From assembly GCA_004292855.1 (NCBI GenBank), contig RDXN01000045.1, forward strand, positions 1-64,000: a DNA stretch of 64,000 nucleotides, given 5' to 3'. Source of the DNA: Cytophagales bacterium (GTDB lineage: Bacteria > Bacteroidota > Bacteroidia > Cytophagales > Spirosomataceae). The position numbers were made by a program, and so were the translations under genes. Below the pieces are notes generated by a model that was given only the letters and a program-made list of their open reading frames with translations, was not told the DNA's origin and made no database searches. Within the stretch, counting starts at the first letter, position 1; every line of letters starts with the position of its first letter. Below, one piece after another: positions 44,637-54,419 of this stretch.

Positions 44637-46013
44637 ATGTCTCGTTTTGCGTTTAATCGCCGTCAGTTTTTGCAGGGCACGGCCGCCACATTAGCCCTTG
44701 CCCCCCTCGAACTCCCCGCCATGCCCTTTGGCCCCGCCGACAAGACCTACAAAGTGGGTTTGATTGGCACGGGCTGGTACGGCAAGAGTGATTTGTTCCG
44801 CCTGATTCAGGTGGCCCCCGTGGAGGTGATCGCCCTCTGTGATCCCGACAAAAATATCCTCGATAAAGCCGCCGACCTGGTGAGTCAGCGGCAACACAAC
44901 AAGCAGAAACCCAAGCTCTACGGCGATTACAAAAAGCTATTGGCCGAGAACAAACTCGATATCGTTATCATCGGCACCCCCGACCATTGGCATGCCTTGC
45001 AGTGCATCGACGCCGTAAAGTCGGGCGCACACGTGTACGTGCAGAAGCCCATCAGCGTCGACGTGATGGAGGGCGAAGCGATGGTGGCCGCTGCCCGCAA
45101 ATACAACAAGGTGGTGCAGGTGGGTACGCAACGCAAAAGCACCCCGCACCTGATCGATGCCAAAAAGAACATTATCGAAGCCGGTTTGCTGGGCAACATT
45201 AAGCACGTTGAAATGTGTTGCTACTTCCACATGCGGGCCAACGGAAACCCGCCCGTGGAACCCGTACCAGCCTTTTTCGACTACGAAACCTGGACCGGCC
45301 CCGCGCCCCTGCGCCCCTACGACGGCCTCCCGCACATTCGCTGGTGGCGCACGTTTAAGGAGTACGGCAACGGCATTACGGGCGATATGTGCGTCCACAT
45401 GTTCGATACGGTGCGGTGGATGCTCGGTTTGGGCTGGCCCAAGCGGATTAGCTCGCAAGGAGGTATTTGGGTGCAAAAAGACGGCAAGTCGAACATTTCG
45501 GACACGCAATCGGCGGTGTTTGAGTACGACGGGCTGAACTGCGTGTGGCAACACCGCACCTGGGGCACGGCTCCCAACCCCGACTACCCGTGGTCATTAA
45601 CGCTGTACGGCGACAAGGGGACGCTTTGGGCCAGCACCATGCAGTACGACTTTATTCCGGTCGACACCAAAAACGGCAAGAAGATCCACATGGACGTGGT
45701 CTACGAAAAAGAGAAATACCCCGAAGACAATACCGAAGAGCGGATTGAGCTAAACGCGGCCCCAGCCACGCGCCTGCACATGCTCGACTTTATCAAAGCC
45801 ATTGAGAATGGCGGCCGCCCCGTTGCCGACATTGAGCAGGGCCACATTTCGACAGCAAGCTGTATTCTGGCTAATATTTCGATGGATTTAGGCGGTCGTG
45901 CGCTCGTTTACGACCCCCAAAAGCGCGTCGTGATCAACGACCCCGAAGCCACCAAACTCCTCGAACGCCCCTACCGCAAAGGGTACACACACCCGGACCC
46001 AAGGAAGGTTTGA
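44637..46013 (+). CDS. Gfo/Idh/MocA-family oxidoreductase with Tat signal
   Basis: 458 residues from the ATG at 44637. The N-terminus NRRQFLQGTAATLALAP is a Tat-type signal. A Rossmann domain (about 36-170) has VGLIGTGWYGKSD and VIIGTPDHWHALQ, and VQKPISVDVMEGEAM carries the conserved EKP-like VQKP. The C-terminal Gfo/Idh domain (about 170-420) follows. Exported members are common in Bacteroidota sugar metabolism, acting on sugars or inositols with NAD(P). The substrate is unknown. Confidence 0.92.
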   Translation: MSRFAFNRRQFLQGTAATLALAPLELPAMPFGPADKTYKVGLIGTGWYGKSDLFRLIQVAPVEVIALCDPDKNILDKAADLVSQRQHNKQKPKLYGDYKKLLAENKLDIVIIGTPDHWHALQCIDAVKSGAHVYVQKPISVDVMEGEAMVAAARKYNKVVQVGTQRKSTPHLIDAKKNIIEAGLLGNIKHVEMCCYFHMRANGNPPVEPVPAFFDYETWTGPAPLRPYDGLPHIRWWRTFKEYGNGITGDMCVHMFDTVRWMLGLGWPKRISSQGGIWVQKDGKSNISDTQSAVFEYDGLNCVWQHRTWGTAPNPDYPWSLTLYGDKGTLWASTMQYDFIPVDTKNGKKIHMDVVYEKEKYPEDNTEERIELNAAPATRLHMLDFIKAIENGGRPVADIEQGHISTASCILANISMDLGGRALVYDPQKRVVINDPEATKLLERPYRKGYTHPDPRKV

Positions 46014-46021
46014 TGGATTGG

Positions 46022-46107
46022 TTTTTTGTCATCCCGACGCAGGAGGGATGACAAAAAATCAGTCTAATCCGCCCGATTCGTTTAATCCGCACGGTCCGCA
46101 GGTGCGG
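46022..46107. repeat. Minimal GTCATCCC palindrome (copy 5) with a degenerate module beyond
   Basis: TTTTTTGTCATCCC pairs with GGGATGACAAAAAA (46022-46058) over a 9-base loop, retaining only the outer ends of the family. TAATCCGC words and a degenerate module CGGTCCGCAGGTGCGG (46092-46107) follow. Confidence 0.8.
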
Positions 46108-46110
46108 TTC

Positions 46111-46773
46111 CTAAACTGGTTTCCACCGCCACAGATACCGGCAGGCGAGCGTCCGGCAGGGTCGCCAGGGTTCGGCGAGTTCGTGGAGCCGTTTAATAAG
46201 CGAGCGGCCCGTTTCGGTGAGGCCGTAGGCGCGCACAATCTTCTGCCGAATCACCAGGTCATCGACGGGGAACACGTCGGGGCGATCCAGCACAAACATC
46301 AGGAGCATCTCGACGGTCCAGCGGCCCACGCCCTTGATCGGGATGAGGTATTGCACGATTTCTTCGTCGGTGAGGGTGTCGAAGAAGGGCTGATCCATGC
46401 GGTTTTCGAGCGCGAACGCGGCCACACTTTGCAGGTAGTTGATCTTCTGAAACGACAGGCCCGCCGTTCGTAACTCCTCGGTGGTTTTAGCCAGCAATTG
46501 AGCCGGAGCGGGGTAACCTTCGGCCTCGGCGGTCTCCGAAAAAAGCATCCGAAACCGGCGGAAGATGGCGTCGGCAGCTTTCACTGAAATTTGCTGCGAG
46601 ACGATGCTTTCAAGCAGAGCCAAGTACACGCGGTCCGTGGCTGGGATGGTTTCCCAGTTGTAAGCAGGGTTCGGGAAGGGCGTTTCCCGGATGATTTGGG
46701 CTAAAATGGGGTCTTGCGCGAGGTGCGCGAGGGCAGGCCCATGAATCGGGTCGATTAATTCGCTTGATAACAT
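46111..46773 (-). CDS. DNA-3-methyladenine glycosylase (AlkA-like, HhH-GPD)
   Basis: 220 residues. The HhH-GPD core has the hairpin LIPIKGVGRWTVEMLLMF and the catalytic Asp region FPVDDLVIRQKIV, as in AlkA-type glycosylases, and SIVSQQISVKAADAIFRRF upstream. It removes alkylated bases from DNA. It lacks the N-terminal AlkA domain, as do the short versions. It diverges from corA. Confidence 0.9.
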   Translation of the reverse strand: MLSSELIDPIHGPALAHLAQDPILAQIIRETPFPNPAYNWETIPATDRVYLALLESIVSQQISVKAADAIFRRFRMLFSETAEAEGYPAPAQLLAKTTEELRTAGLSFQKINYLQSVAAFALENRMDQPFFDTLTDEEIVQYLIPIKGVGRWTVEMLLMFVLDRPDVFPVDDLVIRQKIVRAYGLTETGRSLIKRLHELAEPWRPCRTLACRYLWRWKPV

Positions 46774-46842
46774 CGTCGTAGGGAGTCGCGAAAGTTACCC
46801 TATTTTTGCGACCCGATTGCAATACGAAGCCCGATCTACCCC

Positions 46843-47946
46843 TTGAGCCGACGCCGATACAAAGCCGCCCAGAAAACCGCAGGCACCTCGCCCGGAACCA
46901 TCACGTATGTGGGACGCGAGGTCGAACATGCAACCCGCATCACTCGCATTGAATTTAACCAGAACGATTACCGCGTCGACGATTCGGGGCGGCTCAGCGC
47001 GTGCCAGTTGCCCCACATCGAAGCTGAACATATCACCTGGCTCGACGTTGATGGCATTCATCAAACACACGTAATCGAAACCATTGGCCGACAGTACAAG
47101 CTACACTCGCTTCTGCTCGAAGACGTGGTGAACACCGAACAGAAACCCAAGCTGGAGTTCTACGACGACAATATCCTGTTCGTAACCCTCAAAATGCTCC
47201 ATTCCAGCAAACAAGTGGACGAGGTCGATGCAGAGCACATCAGTTTCGCGCTGGGCAAAAATTTTCTGGTGTCGTTTCAGGAAGAGCGTACCTCCGACAT
47301 TTTCACGCCCGTGCTGGAACGCATCAAAGCGTCGGCAGGCAAAACCCGACGCAACGGAGCTGACTACCTGCTCTACGCCCTCATGGACGTGGTGGTCGAC
47401 CAGTATTTTGAGGTACTCGACCACATTGGCAGTCAGTTAGATAAGCTCGAAGATCGGATTGTGCTGGGGCAAATAACCGACAACTCGCGCATCGAGACCC
47501 GCCAGCAAACCCTGCCCGAACTGTATAACCTCAAACGCGAACTCACCTACACCCGGCGCGTCGTGTGGCCCCTGCGCGACATGATCGGGTCGTTGTTGCG
47601 GGAGGAAAACGCCCTCATCCAACCGGGCACCCTCCCCTACCTGCGCGACCTCTACGACCACATCACGCAGGCAATCGAAACCATCGACTCCTACCGCGAA
47701 CTCATTCCCGGTCTCATGGACGTGTACCTCTCTACGGTGAGCAACCGTATGAACTCGGTTATGAAAACGCTGACCATTTTCTCGGCTATTTTCATGCCCC
47801 TCACGTTCATTGTCGGTATTTACGGCATGAACTTCGACTACATGCCCGAACTTCGCAGCCCCAACGGTTACTACTATACGCTTGGCGCGATGGCGGCTAT
47901 CACAACCGGCCTACTAATATACTTCCGCCGTCGCGGGTGGCTTTAA
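46843..47946 (+). CDS. corA: Magnesium/cobalt transporter CorA
   Basis: 367 residues from a TTG. The cytoplasmic domain is followed by two C-terminal membrane helices; the signature YGMNF (in IVGIYGMNFDYMPEL) lies at the end of the first helix. CorA forms pentameric Mg2+ channels in the inner membrane. Size and motif agree. The MurF-Alr gene begins 5 bases after the stop. Confidence 0.94.
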   Translation: MSRRRYKAAQKTAGTSPGTITYVGREVEHATRITRIEFNQNDYRVDDSGRLSACQLPHIEAEHITWLDVDGIHQTHVIETIGRQYKLHSLLLEDVVNTEQKPKLEFYDDNILFVTLKMLHSSKQVDEVDAEHISFALGKNFLVSFQEERTSDIFTPVLERIKASAGKTRRNGADYLLYALMDVVVDQYFEVLDHIGSQLDKLEDRIVLGQITDNSRIETRQQTLPELYNLKRELTYTRRVVWPLRDMIGSLLREENALIQPGTLPYLRDLYDHITQAIETIDSYRELIPGLMDVYLSTVSNRMNSVMKTLTIFSAIFMPLTFIVGIYGMNFDYMPELRSPNGYYYTLGAMAAITTGLLIYFRRRGWL

Positions 47947-47951
47947 TTTCT

Positions 47952-50387
47952 ATGCTCTGGCTCACTGACTCTCGGCAACTCCTTACTGCCCCCGCGAACA
48001 CGCTTTTCTTTGCCATACGGGGGGAACGACACGATGGGCATCGGTACATTGACGAACTCTACGAACGGGGCGTGCGGCAATTTGTAGTCGAGCGGGAGGC
48101 CATGCGACCTGCGTGGGCCAACCTAACCGATGCTCACTTTATCGAGGTTCAGAATGTTTTAGGGCAGTTGCAGCAAATGGCTGCACAGCACCGGCAACAG
48201 TTTACTATTCCGGTAATAGGCATCACGGGCAGCAACGGCAAAACCATCGTAAAAGAGTGGTTGGCTCAACTACTCGCCGGAGGGTCGGCCCCCACCGACT
48301 ACGTTATTGCCCGCAGCCCCAAAAGCTACAATTCGCAAGTGGGCGTTCCGCTGTCGGTTGGGGAGTTGAACGAGTCGCACACGCTGGGCATTTTTGAAGC
48401 GGGCATCTCGCAACCGCACGAAATGGCCGCACTCGAAGCCATTATTCGCCCCACCATCGGCGTGTTTACGAACATCGGCACGGCCCACGACGAGGGGTTT
48501 AAGAGCCGCAAACAAAAGGTGGCCGAAAAACTCCGGCTTTTTACCCACGCCCAAACGCTCATCTACCGCGCCGACTACGCCGACATCGACGATGAAGTAA
48601 ACATGCTTCTGCGGGCCGTGAATCCAAACATCCGGCTCATACGCTGGTCAACCGCCCTCGACTCGGTCGACTACCGGGCCAATGTACAGGGCGACAGCCT
48701 GCGTCTGAATAGGCCGGACGGCACCGTAACAACCCTGCGCCTGCCCTTTACCGACCCGGCTTCGGTCGAGAATCTGACCCACTGTTTATTGACCCTGAAT
48801 GAGTTAGGCATTACGAATGAGGCCGATCTGCAAAAACGCCTGAACCACCTGCGTCCGGTTTCGATGCGGCTAGAACTGAAAGAGGGTGTTCAGAATAGTG
48901 TGCTCATCGACGATTCATACAACAACGATGTGGCAGGCCTGCAACTCGCGCTCAATTTCCTGAATGGACAGCAAAGCCGACCCCGGCAGGTGTTGGTACT
49001 ATCCGACGTGCTGCAATCGGGTATACCCGACGATGAACTGTATGAACAAATCGCCCGAATAGTCGCCGAGCAAAAACCAGACTTGTTCGTAGGTGTTGGC
49101 CTGATGATGGGGCACCATAAAACTCGTTTTCCGGCTACCAGCCTGTTTTTTGAGGACACCGACGCCTTACTCAACAACCTCCGTCCCGACTGGTTTCGCG
49201 ACGCCACAGTACTCGTAAAAGGGGCGCGTAGCTTCGCGTTCGAGCAGGTTGTGAGCCGGTTGCAGCGTAAAGTACACGGCACGGTATTACACATCGACCT
49301 CGACGCCCTCACCCACAACCTGAACTACTACCGCGCCAAAGCCCCCAACACCAAGATTATGGTGATGGTGAAAGCCTTCGCGTACGGCAGCGGCAGCACC
49401 GAAATAGCCCGGCTACTCCAGTTCAATCGGGTCGACTACCTGGCCGTTGCCTACGCCGACGAGGGAGTTGCCCTTCGTCAAAACGGCATCGACCTGTCTA
49501 TCATGGTCATGAACCCCTCCATTGAGACCTTCCAAACCCTGCTCGATTACCAACTCGAACCCGAAATCTACAGCATGCGGCTGTTGAAAGCGTGGGGAGA
49601 TTTCTCAAGGAGTGTGGATAGTACTCGGGCAACAACTCCTCACTCCTATCTCCTACATGTAAAAATCGACACGGGTATGCACCGGCTGGGATTCCTGCCC
49701 AACGAAATACCGGACGTGCTCAACTACCTCGCCGAACGCCCACATCTACGCGTCGCCACGGTGTTTAGTCACCTGGTTGGGGCCGACGATGCCTCGTTCA
49801 ACTCGTTTTCGCGGCAACAGTACGACCGTTTTATCAACGCTGCCGAAACGTTGGAGCACGGCCTGGGCTATCGCCCAACGCGCCATCTCCTCAATTCGGC
49901 GGGCATTATTCGGTTCCCGGAGTTTCGGCTCGACATGGTTCGGCTGGGTATCGGGTTGTATGGTGTTGAAAGTAGTGAGACCGAACCGGGGCAGGTGTTG
50001 CCCGTGGGCACCCTGCGCACGGTGGTTAGTCAGATCAAAACCGTGCGGGCGGGCGACACCGTGGGCTACAGCCGCCGAGGGGTACTCACCCACGACGCCC
50101 GTGTTGCGACTCTCGCCCTGGGCTACGCCGATGGGTACGACCGGCGGTTTGGTAATGGCGTTGGGATGGTTTGGGTAAATGGCACCCGTTGCCCTACAGT
50201 TGGTAACGTGTGTATGGACATGACCATGATCGACGTAACACACGCCAACGTAGAGGAAAGTGATGAGGTTGAGGTATTTGGCTCGAACGTAGCCATCACC
50301 GAACTAGCCCGTACAATTAATACAATCCCTTATGAACTGCTCACAAACGTGAGTGAACGAGTTAAACGAGTTTTTTTCAAAGAATAA
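47952..50387 (+). CDS. MurF-alanine racemase fusion
   Basis: 811 residues from the ATG at 47952 (MLWLTDSRQLLTAPANTLFF). The MurF half (about 1-440) has the P-loop GITGSNGKT near 92; the alanine racemase half (about 450-811) has the PLP lysine Lys474 in VMVKAFAYGSG and the C-terminal racemase domain with RLGIGLYG and TVGNVCMDMTMIDVT. It makes UDP-MurNAc-pentapeptide precursors and D-alanine. This fusion is typical of Bacteroidota. Before KIDTGMHRLGF an insert FSRSVDSTRATTPHSYL (about 551-567) is encoded by repeat-like DNA. A longer frame back to 47565 is antisense-like overlap with corA. Confidence 0.95.
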   Translation: MLWLTDSRQLLTAPANTLFFAIRGERHDGHRYIDELYERGVRQFVVEREAMRPAWANLTDAHFIEVQNVLGQLQQMAAQHRQQFTIPVIGITGSNGKTIVKEWLAQLLAGGSAPTDYVIARSPKSYNSQVGVPLSVGELNESHTLGIFEAGISQPHEMAALEAIIRPTIGVFTNIGTAHDEGFKSRKQKVAEKLRLFTHAQTLIYRADYADIDDEVNMLLRAVNPNIRLIRWSTALDSVDYRANVQGDSLRLNRPDGTVTTLRLPFTDPASVENLTHCLLTLNELGITNEADLQKRLNHLRPVSMRLELKEGVQNSVLIDDSYNNDVAGLQLALNFLNGQQSRPRQVLVLSDVLQSGIPDDELYEQIARIVAEQKPDLFVGVGLMMGHHKTRFPATSLFFEDTDALLNNLRPDWFRDATVLVKGARSFAFEQVVSRLQRKVHGTVLHIDLDALTHNLNYYRAKAPNTKIMVMVKAFAYGSGSTEIARLLQFNRVDYLAVAYADEGVALRQNGIDLSIMVMNPSIETFQTLLDYQLEPEIYSMRLLKAWGDFSRSVDSTRATTPHSYLLHVKIDTGMHRLGFLPNEIPDVLNYLAERPHLRVATVFSHLVGADDASFNSFSRQQYDRFINAAETLEHGLGYRPTRHLLNSAGIIRFPEFRLDMVRLGIGLYGVESSETEPGQVLPVGTLRTVVSQIKTVRAGDTVGYSRRGVLTHDARVATLALGYADGYDRRFGNGVGMVWVNGTRCPTVGNVCMDMTMIDVTHANVEESDEVEVFGSNVAITELARTINTIPYELLTNVSERVKRVFFKE

Positions 50388-50509
50388 AAAATAAACACTC
50401 TTACATAGATAATAACATACTATTAAAATTTAATTTTTTATTAAAGAATATTCTCCCACAAATGAGCCTTTTTTTATAAGTTTGAGTCACAATACCATAA
50501 ATGTGATCG

Positions 50510-51904
50510 ATGATGAATTCTTACCCTTCGGGTCAGTCCCTACTGACCACGCTGCTATGTGGCATAGCCCTCGTTGGCTGTCAACCACAAGCCGACATCC
50601 TCCCCTCCGAATCCAGTCAGGCCCGTATGGCCCCAATAGCTTCACCCAATTTTGTTCCTGGTGAAGTGCTTGTCCGTTTGAAAGACGGAACCACGAGCGA
50701 AGCCGCATCACGGTTGTTTGGCACAATGAACATCAGCAGTTCCGAGCGTATCCTGACCAGCACCATGCAACGGGCAGGCGACATGACGGGCGTAATGCTG
50801 GTCACTACCGGAAACGACGTTCTGGCAACAGTCGACGCCCTGAAGAGCCAACCCGAAGTTGAATACGCCGAGCCAAACTACATCTACAAAACAATTGCTA
50901 CCTCAACCGACACGTATTTCACGAACGGGTCGCTATGGGGCATGTGTAGCAGCAGTTCGCGTCCTGCCAATGCGTTTGGTTCGGGAGCGGCCTCTGCCTG
51001 GACAGCCAACCGGCTTGGGTCGGCCACTGTCATAGTAGGCATTATAGATGAAGGCGTTATGGTAGGCCACAACGATCTTACACCCAACATCTGGGTAAAC
51101 CCTGTTGAACGGGTAAATGGCCGCGACGACGACGGCAATGGATACATAGACGACATGAACGGCTGGGATTTTGCCAACAACAATTCCACTGTTTACGATG
51201 GCGTAGCCGACGATCACGGCACCCATTTGGCGGGTACAATCGGGGCTGTTGGAGCCAACAGCCGGGGCGTTGCCGGTATTTGCTGGAACGTGAAAATGAT
51301 TAGCCTTAAGTTTATGAGCACTACGGGCGGCACTACGGCTAACGCCATTCGTGCTATCGACTACCTTACTGACTTGAAAAACCGGCACCGGCTCAACATC
51401 GTAGCCAGTAACAACTCCTGGAGCGGGGGAGGTTATTCGCAAAGCCTGCAAAGTGCCATTGAGCGGGCTAATACGGCTGGTATCCTGTTCATTGCGGGGG
51501 CTGGCAACGGTGGTGCCGATCAGATTGGCGATAATAACGACGCCGTACCAACGTATCCGGGCAGTTATCCAAACGCTAACATCATTGCCGTAGGAGCCAT
51601 CACATCAACGGGTGGTCGGGCTAGTTTCTCAAACTTCGGAGCACGTTCGGTCGACATTGCCGCCCCTGGTGCGGGCATCTGGTCGACGGTACCCGGACCA
51701 GGCAACACGTCGAGCTATGCCTCGTACAACGGCACGTCGATGGCAACGCCACACGTAACCGGAGCTGTTGCCTTGTACAAGTCGATGTACCCCAATGCAA
51801 CCGCAACACAAATCCGTACGGCTATTCTGGCTAAGGCGGTTGCCACCCCTTCGATGGCCGGGCGTTGCATGACAAACGGACGCCTGAACGTAACAACGTT
51901 CTAA
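50510..51904 (+). CDS. S8 (subtilisin-like) serine protease, lipoprotein
   Basis: 464 residues. A lipoprotein signal ends near ALVGC, followed by an inhibitor I9-like pro-region (about 40-120). Catalytic triad: Asp180 in GIIDEGV (an Asp-Glu-Gly in place of the commoner Asp-Thr-Gly), His236 in DDHGTHLAG, and Ser410 in YNGTSMATPH. It should be a surface or periplasmic protease. A terminator follows at 51939. The preceding gap is AT-rich with no visible gene. Confidence 0.93.
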   Translation: MMNSYPSGQSLLTTLLCGIALVGCQPQADILPSESSQARMAPIASPNFVPGEVLVRLKDGTTSEAASRLFGTMNISSSERILTSTMQRAGDMTGVMLVTTGNDVLATVDALKSQPEVEYAEPNYIYKTIATSTDTYFTNGSLWGMCSSSSRPANAFGSGAASAWTANRLGSATVIVGIIDEGVMVGHNDLTPNIWVNPVERVNGRDDDGNGYIDDMNGWDFANNNSTVYDGVADDHGTHLAGTIGAVGANSRGVAGICWNVKMISLKFMSTTGGTTANAIRAIDYLTDLKNRHRLNIVASNNSWSGGGYSQSLQSAIERANTAGILFIAGAGNGGADQIGDNNDAVPTYPGSYPNANIIAVGAITSTGGRASFSNFGARSVDIAAPGAGIWSTVPGPGNTSSYASYNGTSMATPHVTGAVALYKSMYPNATATQIRTAILAKAVATPSMAGRCMTNGRLNVTTF

Positions 51905-51938
51905 CACGAATTTTTCAGATAGCTACAGTATAGTTGAC

Positions 51939-51979
51939 GCCGGTGGGTATCGTTCGCGATGGTCACCGGCCTTTGTTTT
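51939..51979 (+). terminator. Intrinsic terminator of the S8 protease gene
   Basis: GCCGGTG pairs with CACCGGC around an 18-base loop, then CTTTGTTTT. It is 35 bases after the stop. Confidence 0.75.
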
Positions 51980-52055
51980 AATGAGGATAGGTTAATGCGG
52001 CATGAAGAAACTTTGTAATTTTGGCCCCTCAATCGCATAATAACACCAATCCCTC

Positions 52056-54212
52056 ATGGTATCAATCAAACAAAACCTGTCGGTAATGGCCCTGCTACTT
52101 CTATCGCCGATCCTCGGCAGTGGGCAGCGGATGGCCGCAAATCAGTCTGGCCAACGCGCAACCCCTATGAGTACAACCCAAAATCCACTCTTGCAGCCGT
52201 TTGCTACCCCACACGAAACGGCTCCGTTTAACCTCATCAAAAACGAGCACTATTTGCCAGCTATTAAAGAAGGCATGACACTGGGTCGCAAAGAAATTGA
52301 TGCCATTGCCAACAACCCCGCCCAACCCTCGTTCGACAACACGATTGTGGCTCTCGAACGCACGGGCGATCAGTTGGGCCGGGCGGTGTCGGTGATGTTC
52401 AACCTGAACAGTGCCGAAACAAGCCCTGAATTACAGGCCGTTGTCCGCGAAGCCTCCCCCCTACTCACCGAATACGGCAACGATATTACGCTCAACGAGA
52501 AACTGTTTGCCCGGATCAAAACCGTCTACAACAACCGGAAAGCCCTCAAGCTCGACCCTGAAAGCGCGATGTTGCTCGAAAAAACGTATAAACGTTTCGC
52601 CCGCAACGGAGCCAACCTCAACGCGAGCCAGAAAGAGCGGTTGCGGACCATCGACAAAGAGATGTCGCAGTTGTCGCTCCAGTTTGGCGAGAACGTCCTG
52701 AACGAAACCAACGAGTACGAAATGCTGGTGACCGACGAGAAAGACCTGGTCGGATTGCCCGATTTTGTGCGCGAAGCAGCCAAAAGTGAAGCTAAAAAGA
52801 AGAACAAAGAGGGCTGGCTCTTCACGCTGCAAGCCCCAAGCTACGGGCCATTCATGCAATATGCCGACAATCGGGCGTTGCGCCAAAAATTGTTTATGGC
52901 CTATAACGGGCGTGGTTTTCACGGCGACAAAAACGACAACTCGGCCAACATCCAGAAAATGGTAAACCTGCGCTACGAGCGGGCTAACCTGCTGGGCTAT
53001 AAAACCCACGCCGACTTTGTGCTGGAAGAGAGCATGGCCGGTTCTAAAGACAAGGTGCAGAGCTTTCTGGACGAACTGGTGGCCTACGCCAAACCTGCCG
53101 CCGAAAAACAACTTGCCGAACTGAATACGTACGCCAAAGCGCATGGCTTTATGGGCAACCGCGTGGAACAGTGGGACTATAGCTACTACTCGGAGAAGTT
53201 GAAGAAAGAAAAGTATTCGCTCGACGACGAGACGCTAAAGCCTTATTTTAAGCTCGAAAACGTGCTTGATGGCGTGTTTGCCATTACGAACAAGCTCTAT
53301 GGTCTGACGTTCAAAGAGAACAAGAGCATCCCGGTTTACAACCCCGAAGTACGTGCTTATGAAGTGTTCGACCGGGACGGCAAATTTGTGGCTGTGTTTT
53401 ATGGTGACTATTTCCCCCGCCCCGGTAAGCGCAGCGGTGCCTGGATGAACGACGTGCAGGGCCAAAAAATCGTGAATGGCGTGAACGTCCGGCCCCACAT
53501 TGTCAACGTGTGCAACTTCTCGAAGCCCACAGAAACGAAGCCCTCGCTCCTGACGCATTACGAAGTGGTTACCTTATTCCACGAGTTTGGGCACGCGCTC
53601 CACGGCATGTTGGCCAACGGGCAATACGAGAGCCTGTCGGGCACGAGTGTACCGCGCGATTTTGTTGAACTACCCTCGCAGGTGATGGAAAACTGGTGCT
53701 ACGACCCCGAAGCTCTGCGGTTGTTTGCCCGTCATTACCAGACCAACGAGGTGATCCCGAACGAACTGGTTGAGGAAATTCGCGCCAGCCAGAACTTCAT
53801 GGCGGGTATGGCCAATCTACGGCAGTTGCGCTTTGGTCTGGTCGACATGTACTGGCACAGCCAAAAGCCAACCGGCGAGTCGATTACGGAGGTTGAGAGC
53901 CGCGTTGATTCGCTCGTGCAGTTGCTCCCCCCCGTGAAAGGCGTCGCGTTTAGCCCGGCGTTCTCACACATCTTTGCTGGCGGTTATTCAGCCGGGTATT
54001 ACAGCTATAAGTGGTCGGAGGTGCTCGACGCCGATGCGTTCGATGCCTTCAAAGAGAAAGGTGGTCTCAACAGCCGCGAGGTAGCCGACAAGTTCCGGGC
54101 TAATGTGCTCGAAAAAGGAGGTAGCGAAAAACCAATGGAACTTTACAAAAAATTCCGTGGTCGTGAACCATCGCCTAAAGCCATGCTTCGGCGCAGTGGT
54201 TTGATCCTGTAA
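52056..54212 (+). CDS. dcp: M3 family metallopeptidase (peptidyl-dipeptidase Dcp-like)
   Basis: 718 residues with a signal peptide (about 1-24, SGQ). The helical M3 domain carries HEFGH at 509-513, with the third zinc ligand expected in the following ENWCYDPE. It removes C-terminal dipeptides from oligopeptides, probably in the periplasm. The gene converges on the unknown secreted protein at 54420, with a long palindrome between them. Confidence 0.95.
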   Translation: MVSIKQNLSVMALLLLSPILGSGQRMAANQSGQRATPMSTTQNPLLQPFATPHETAPFNLIKNEHYLPAIKEGMTLGRKEIDAIANNPAQPSFDNTIVALERTGDQLGRAVSVMFNLNSAETSPELQAVVREASPLLTEYGNDITLNEKLFARIKTVYNNRKALKLDPESAMLLEKTYKRFARNGANLNASQKERLRTIDKEMSQLSLQFGENVLNETNEYEMLVTDEKDLVGLPDFVREAAKSEAKKKNKEGWLFTLQAPSYGPFMQYADNRALRQKLFMAYNGRGFHGDKNDNSANIQKMVNLRYERANLLGYKTHADFVLEESMAGSKDKVQSFLDELVAYAKPAAEKQLAELNTYAKAHGFMGNRVEQWDYSYYSEKLKKEKYSLDDETLKPYFKLENVLDGVFAITNKLYGLTFKENKSIPVYNPEVRAYEVFDRDGKFVAVFYGDYFPRPGKRSGAWMNDVQGQKIVNGVNVRPHIVNVCNFSKPTETKPSLLTHYEVVTLFHEFGHALHGMLANGQYESLSGTSVPRDFVELPSQVMENWCYDPEALRLFARHYQTNEVIPNELVEEIRASQNFMAGMANLRQLRFGLVDMYWHSQKPTGESITEVESRVDSLVQLLPPVKGVAFSPAFSHIFAGGYSAGYYSYKWSEVLDADAFDAFKEKGGLNSREVADKFRANVLEKGGSEKPMELYKKFRGREPSPKAMLRRSGLIL

Positions 54213-54256
54213 CGCGGTCGGTTCGGCGTTCCGAGTCCTAAACCGCGTGTGGAAAC

Positions 54257-54416
54257 TAAAAAAAGCTGACCGCACCGGCGGACCGGCATCTGGCCTTCGA
54301 CAGGCTCAGGCTGACAGTCAACTTGTGAGCAGACGGGTGTTTTGCTTCAAGTTTGCAGTCAACCTGAGCCTGTCGAAGGCCAGATGCCGGTCCGCCGGTG
54401 CGGTCAGCTTTTTTAA
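54257..54416. repeat. Long palindrome with 17-base module and GACAGGCTCAGG core, terminator-like
   Basis: Arms at about 54257-54314 and 54362-54416 match over about 55 bases: AAAAAAGCTGA, the module (CCGCACCGGCGGACCGG at 54270-54286 and its complement at 54387-54403), CATCTGGCCTTCGACAGG and CTCAGG. With an A run before and T run after the stem it could terminate both convergent genes that flank it. Confidence 0.9.
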
Positions 54417-54419
54417 TTA

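Noticed and set aside
47565-47951. Long N-terminal extension of MurF-Alr overlapping corA
   Set aside because: This stretch lies in a second frame of the conserved CorA gene and matches nothing in MurF.
52461-53144. Minus-strand frame of 227 codons inside the M3 peptidase gene
   Set aside because: It is antisense to a complete conserved gene with an intact HEFGH site, and lacks family features.
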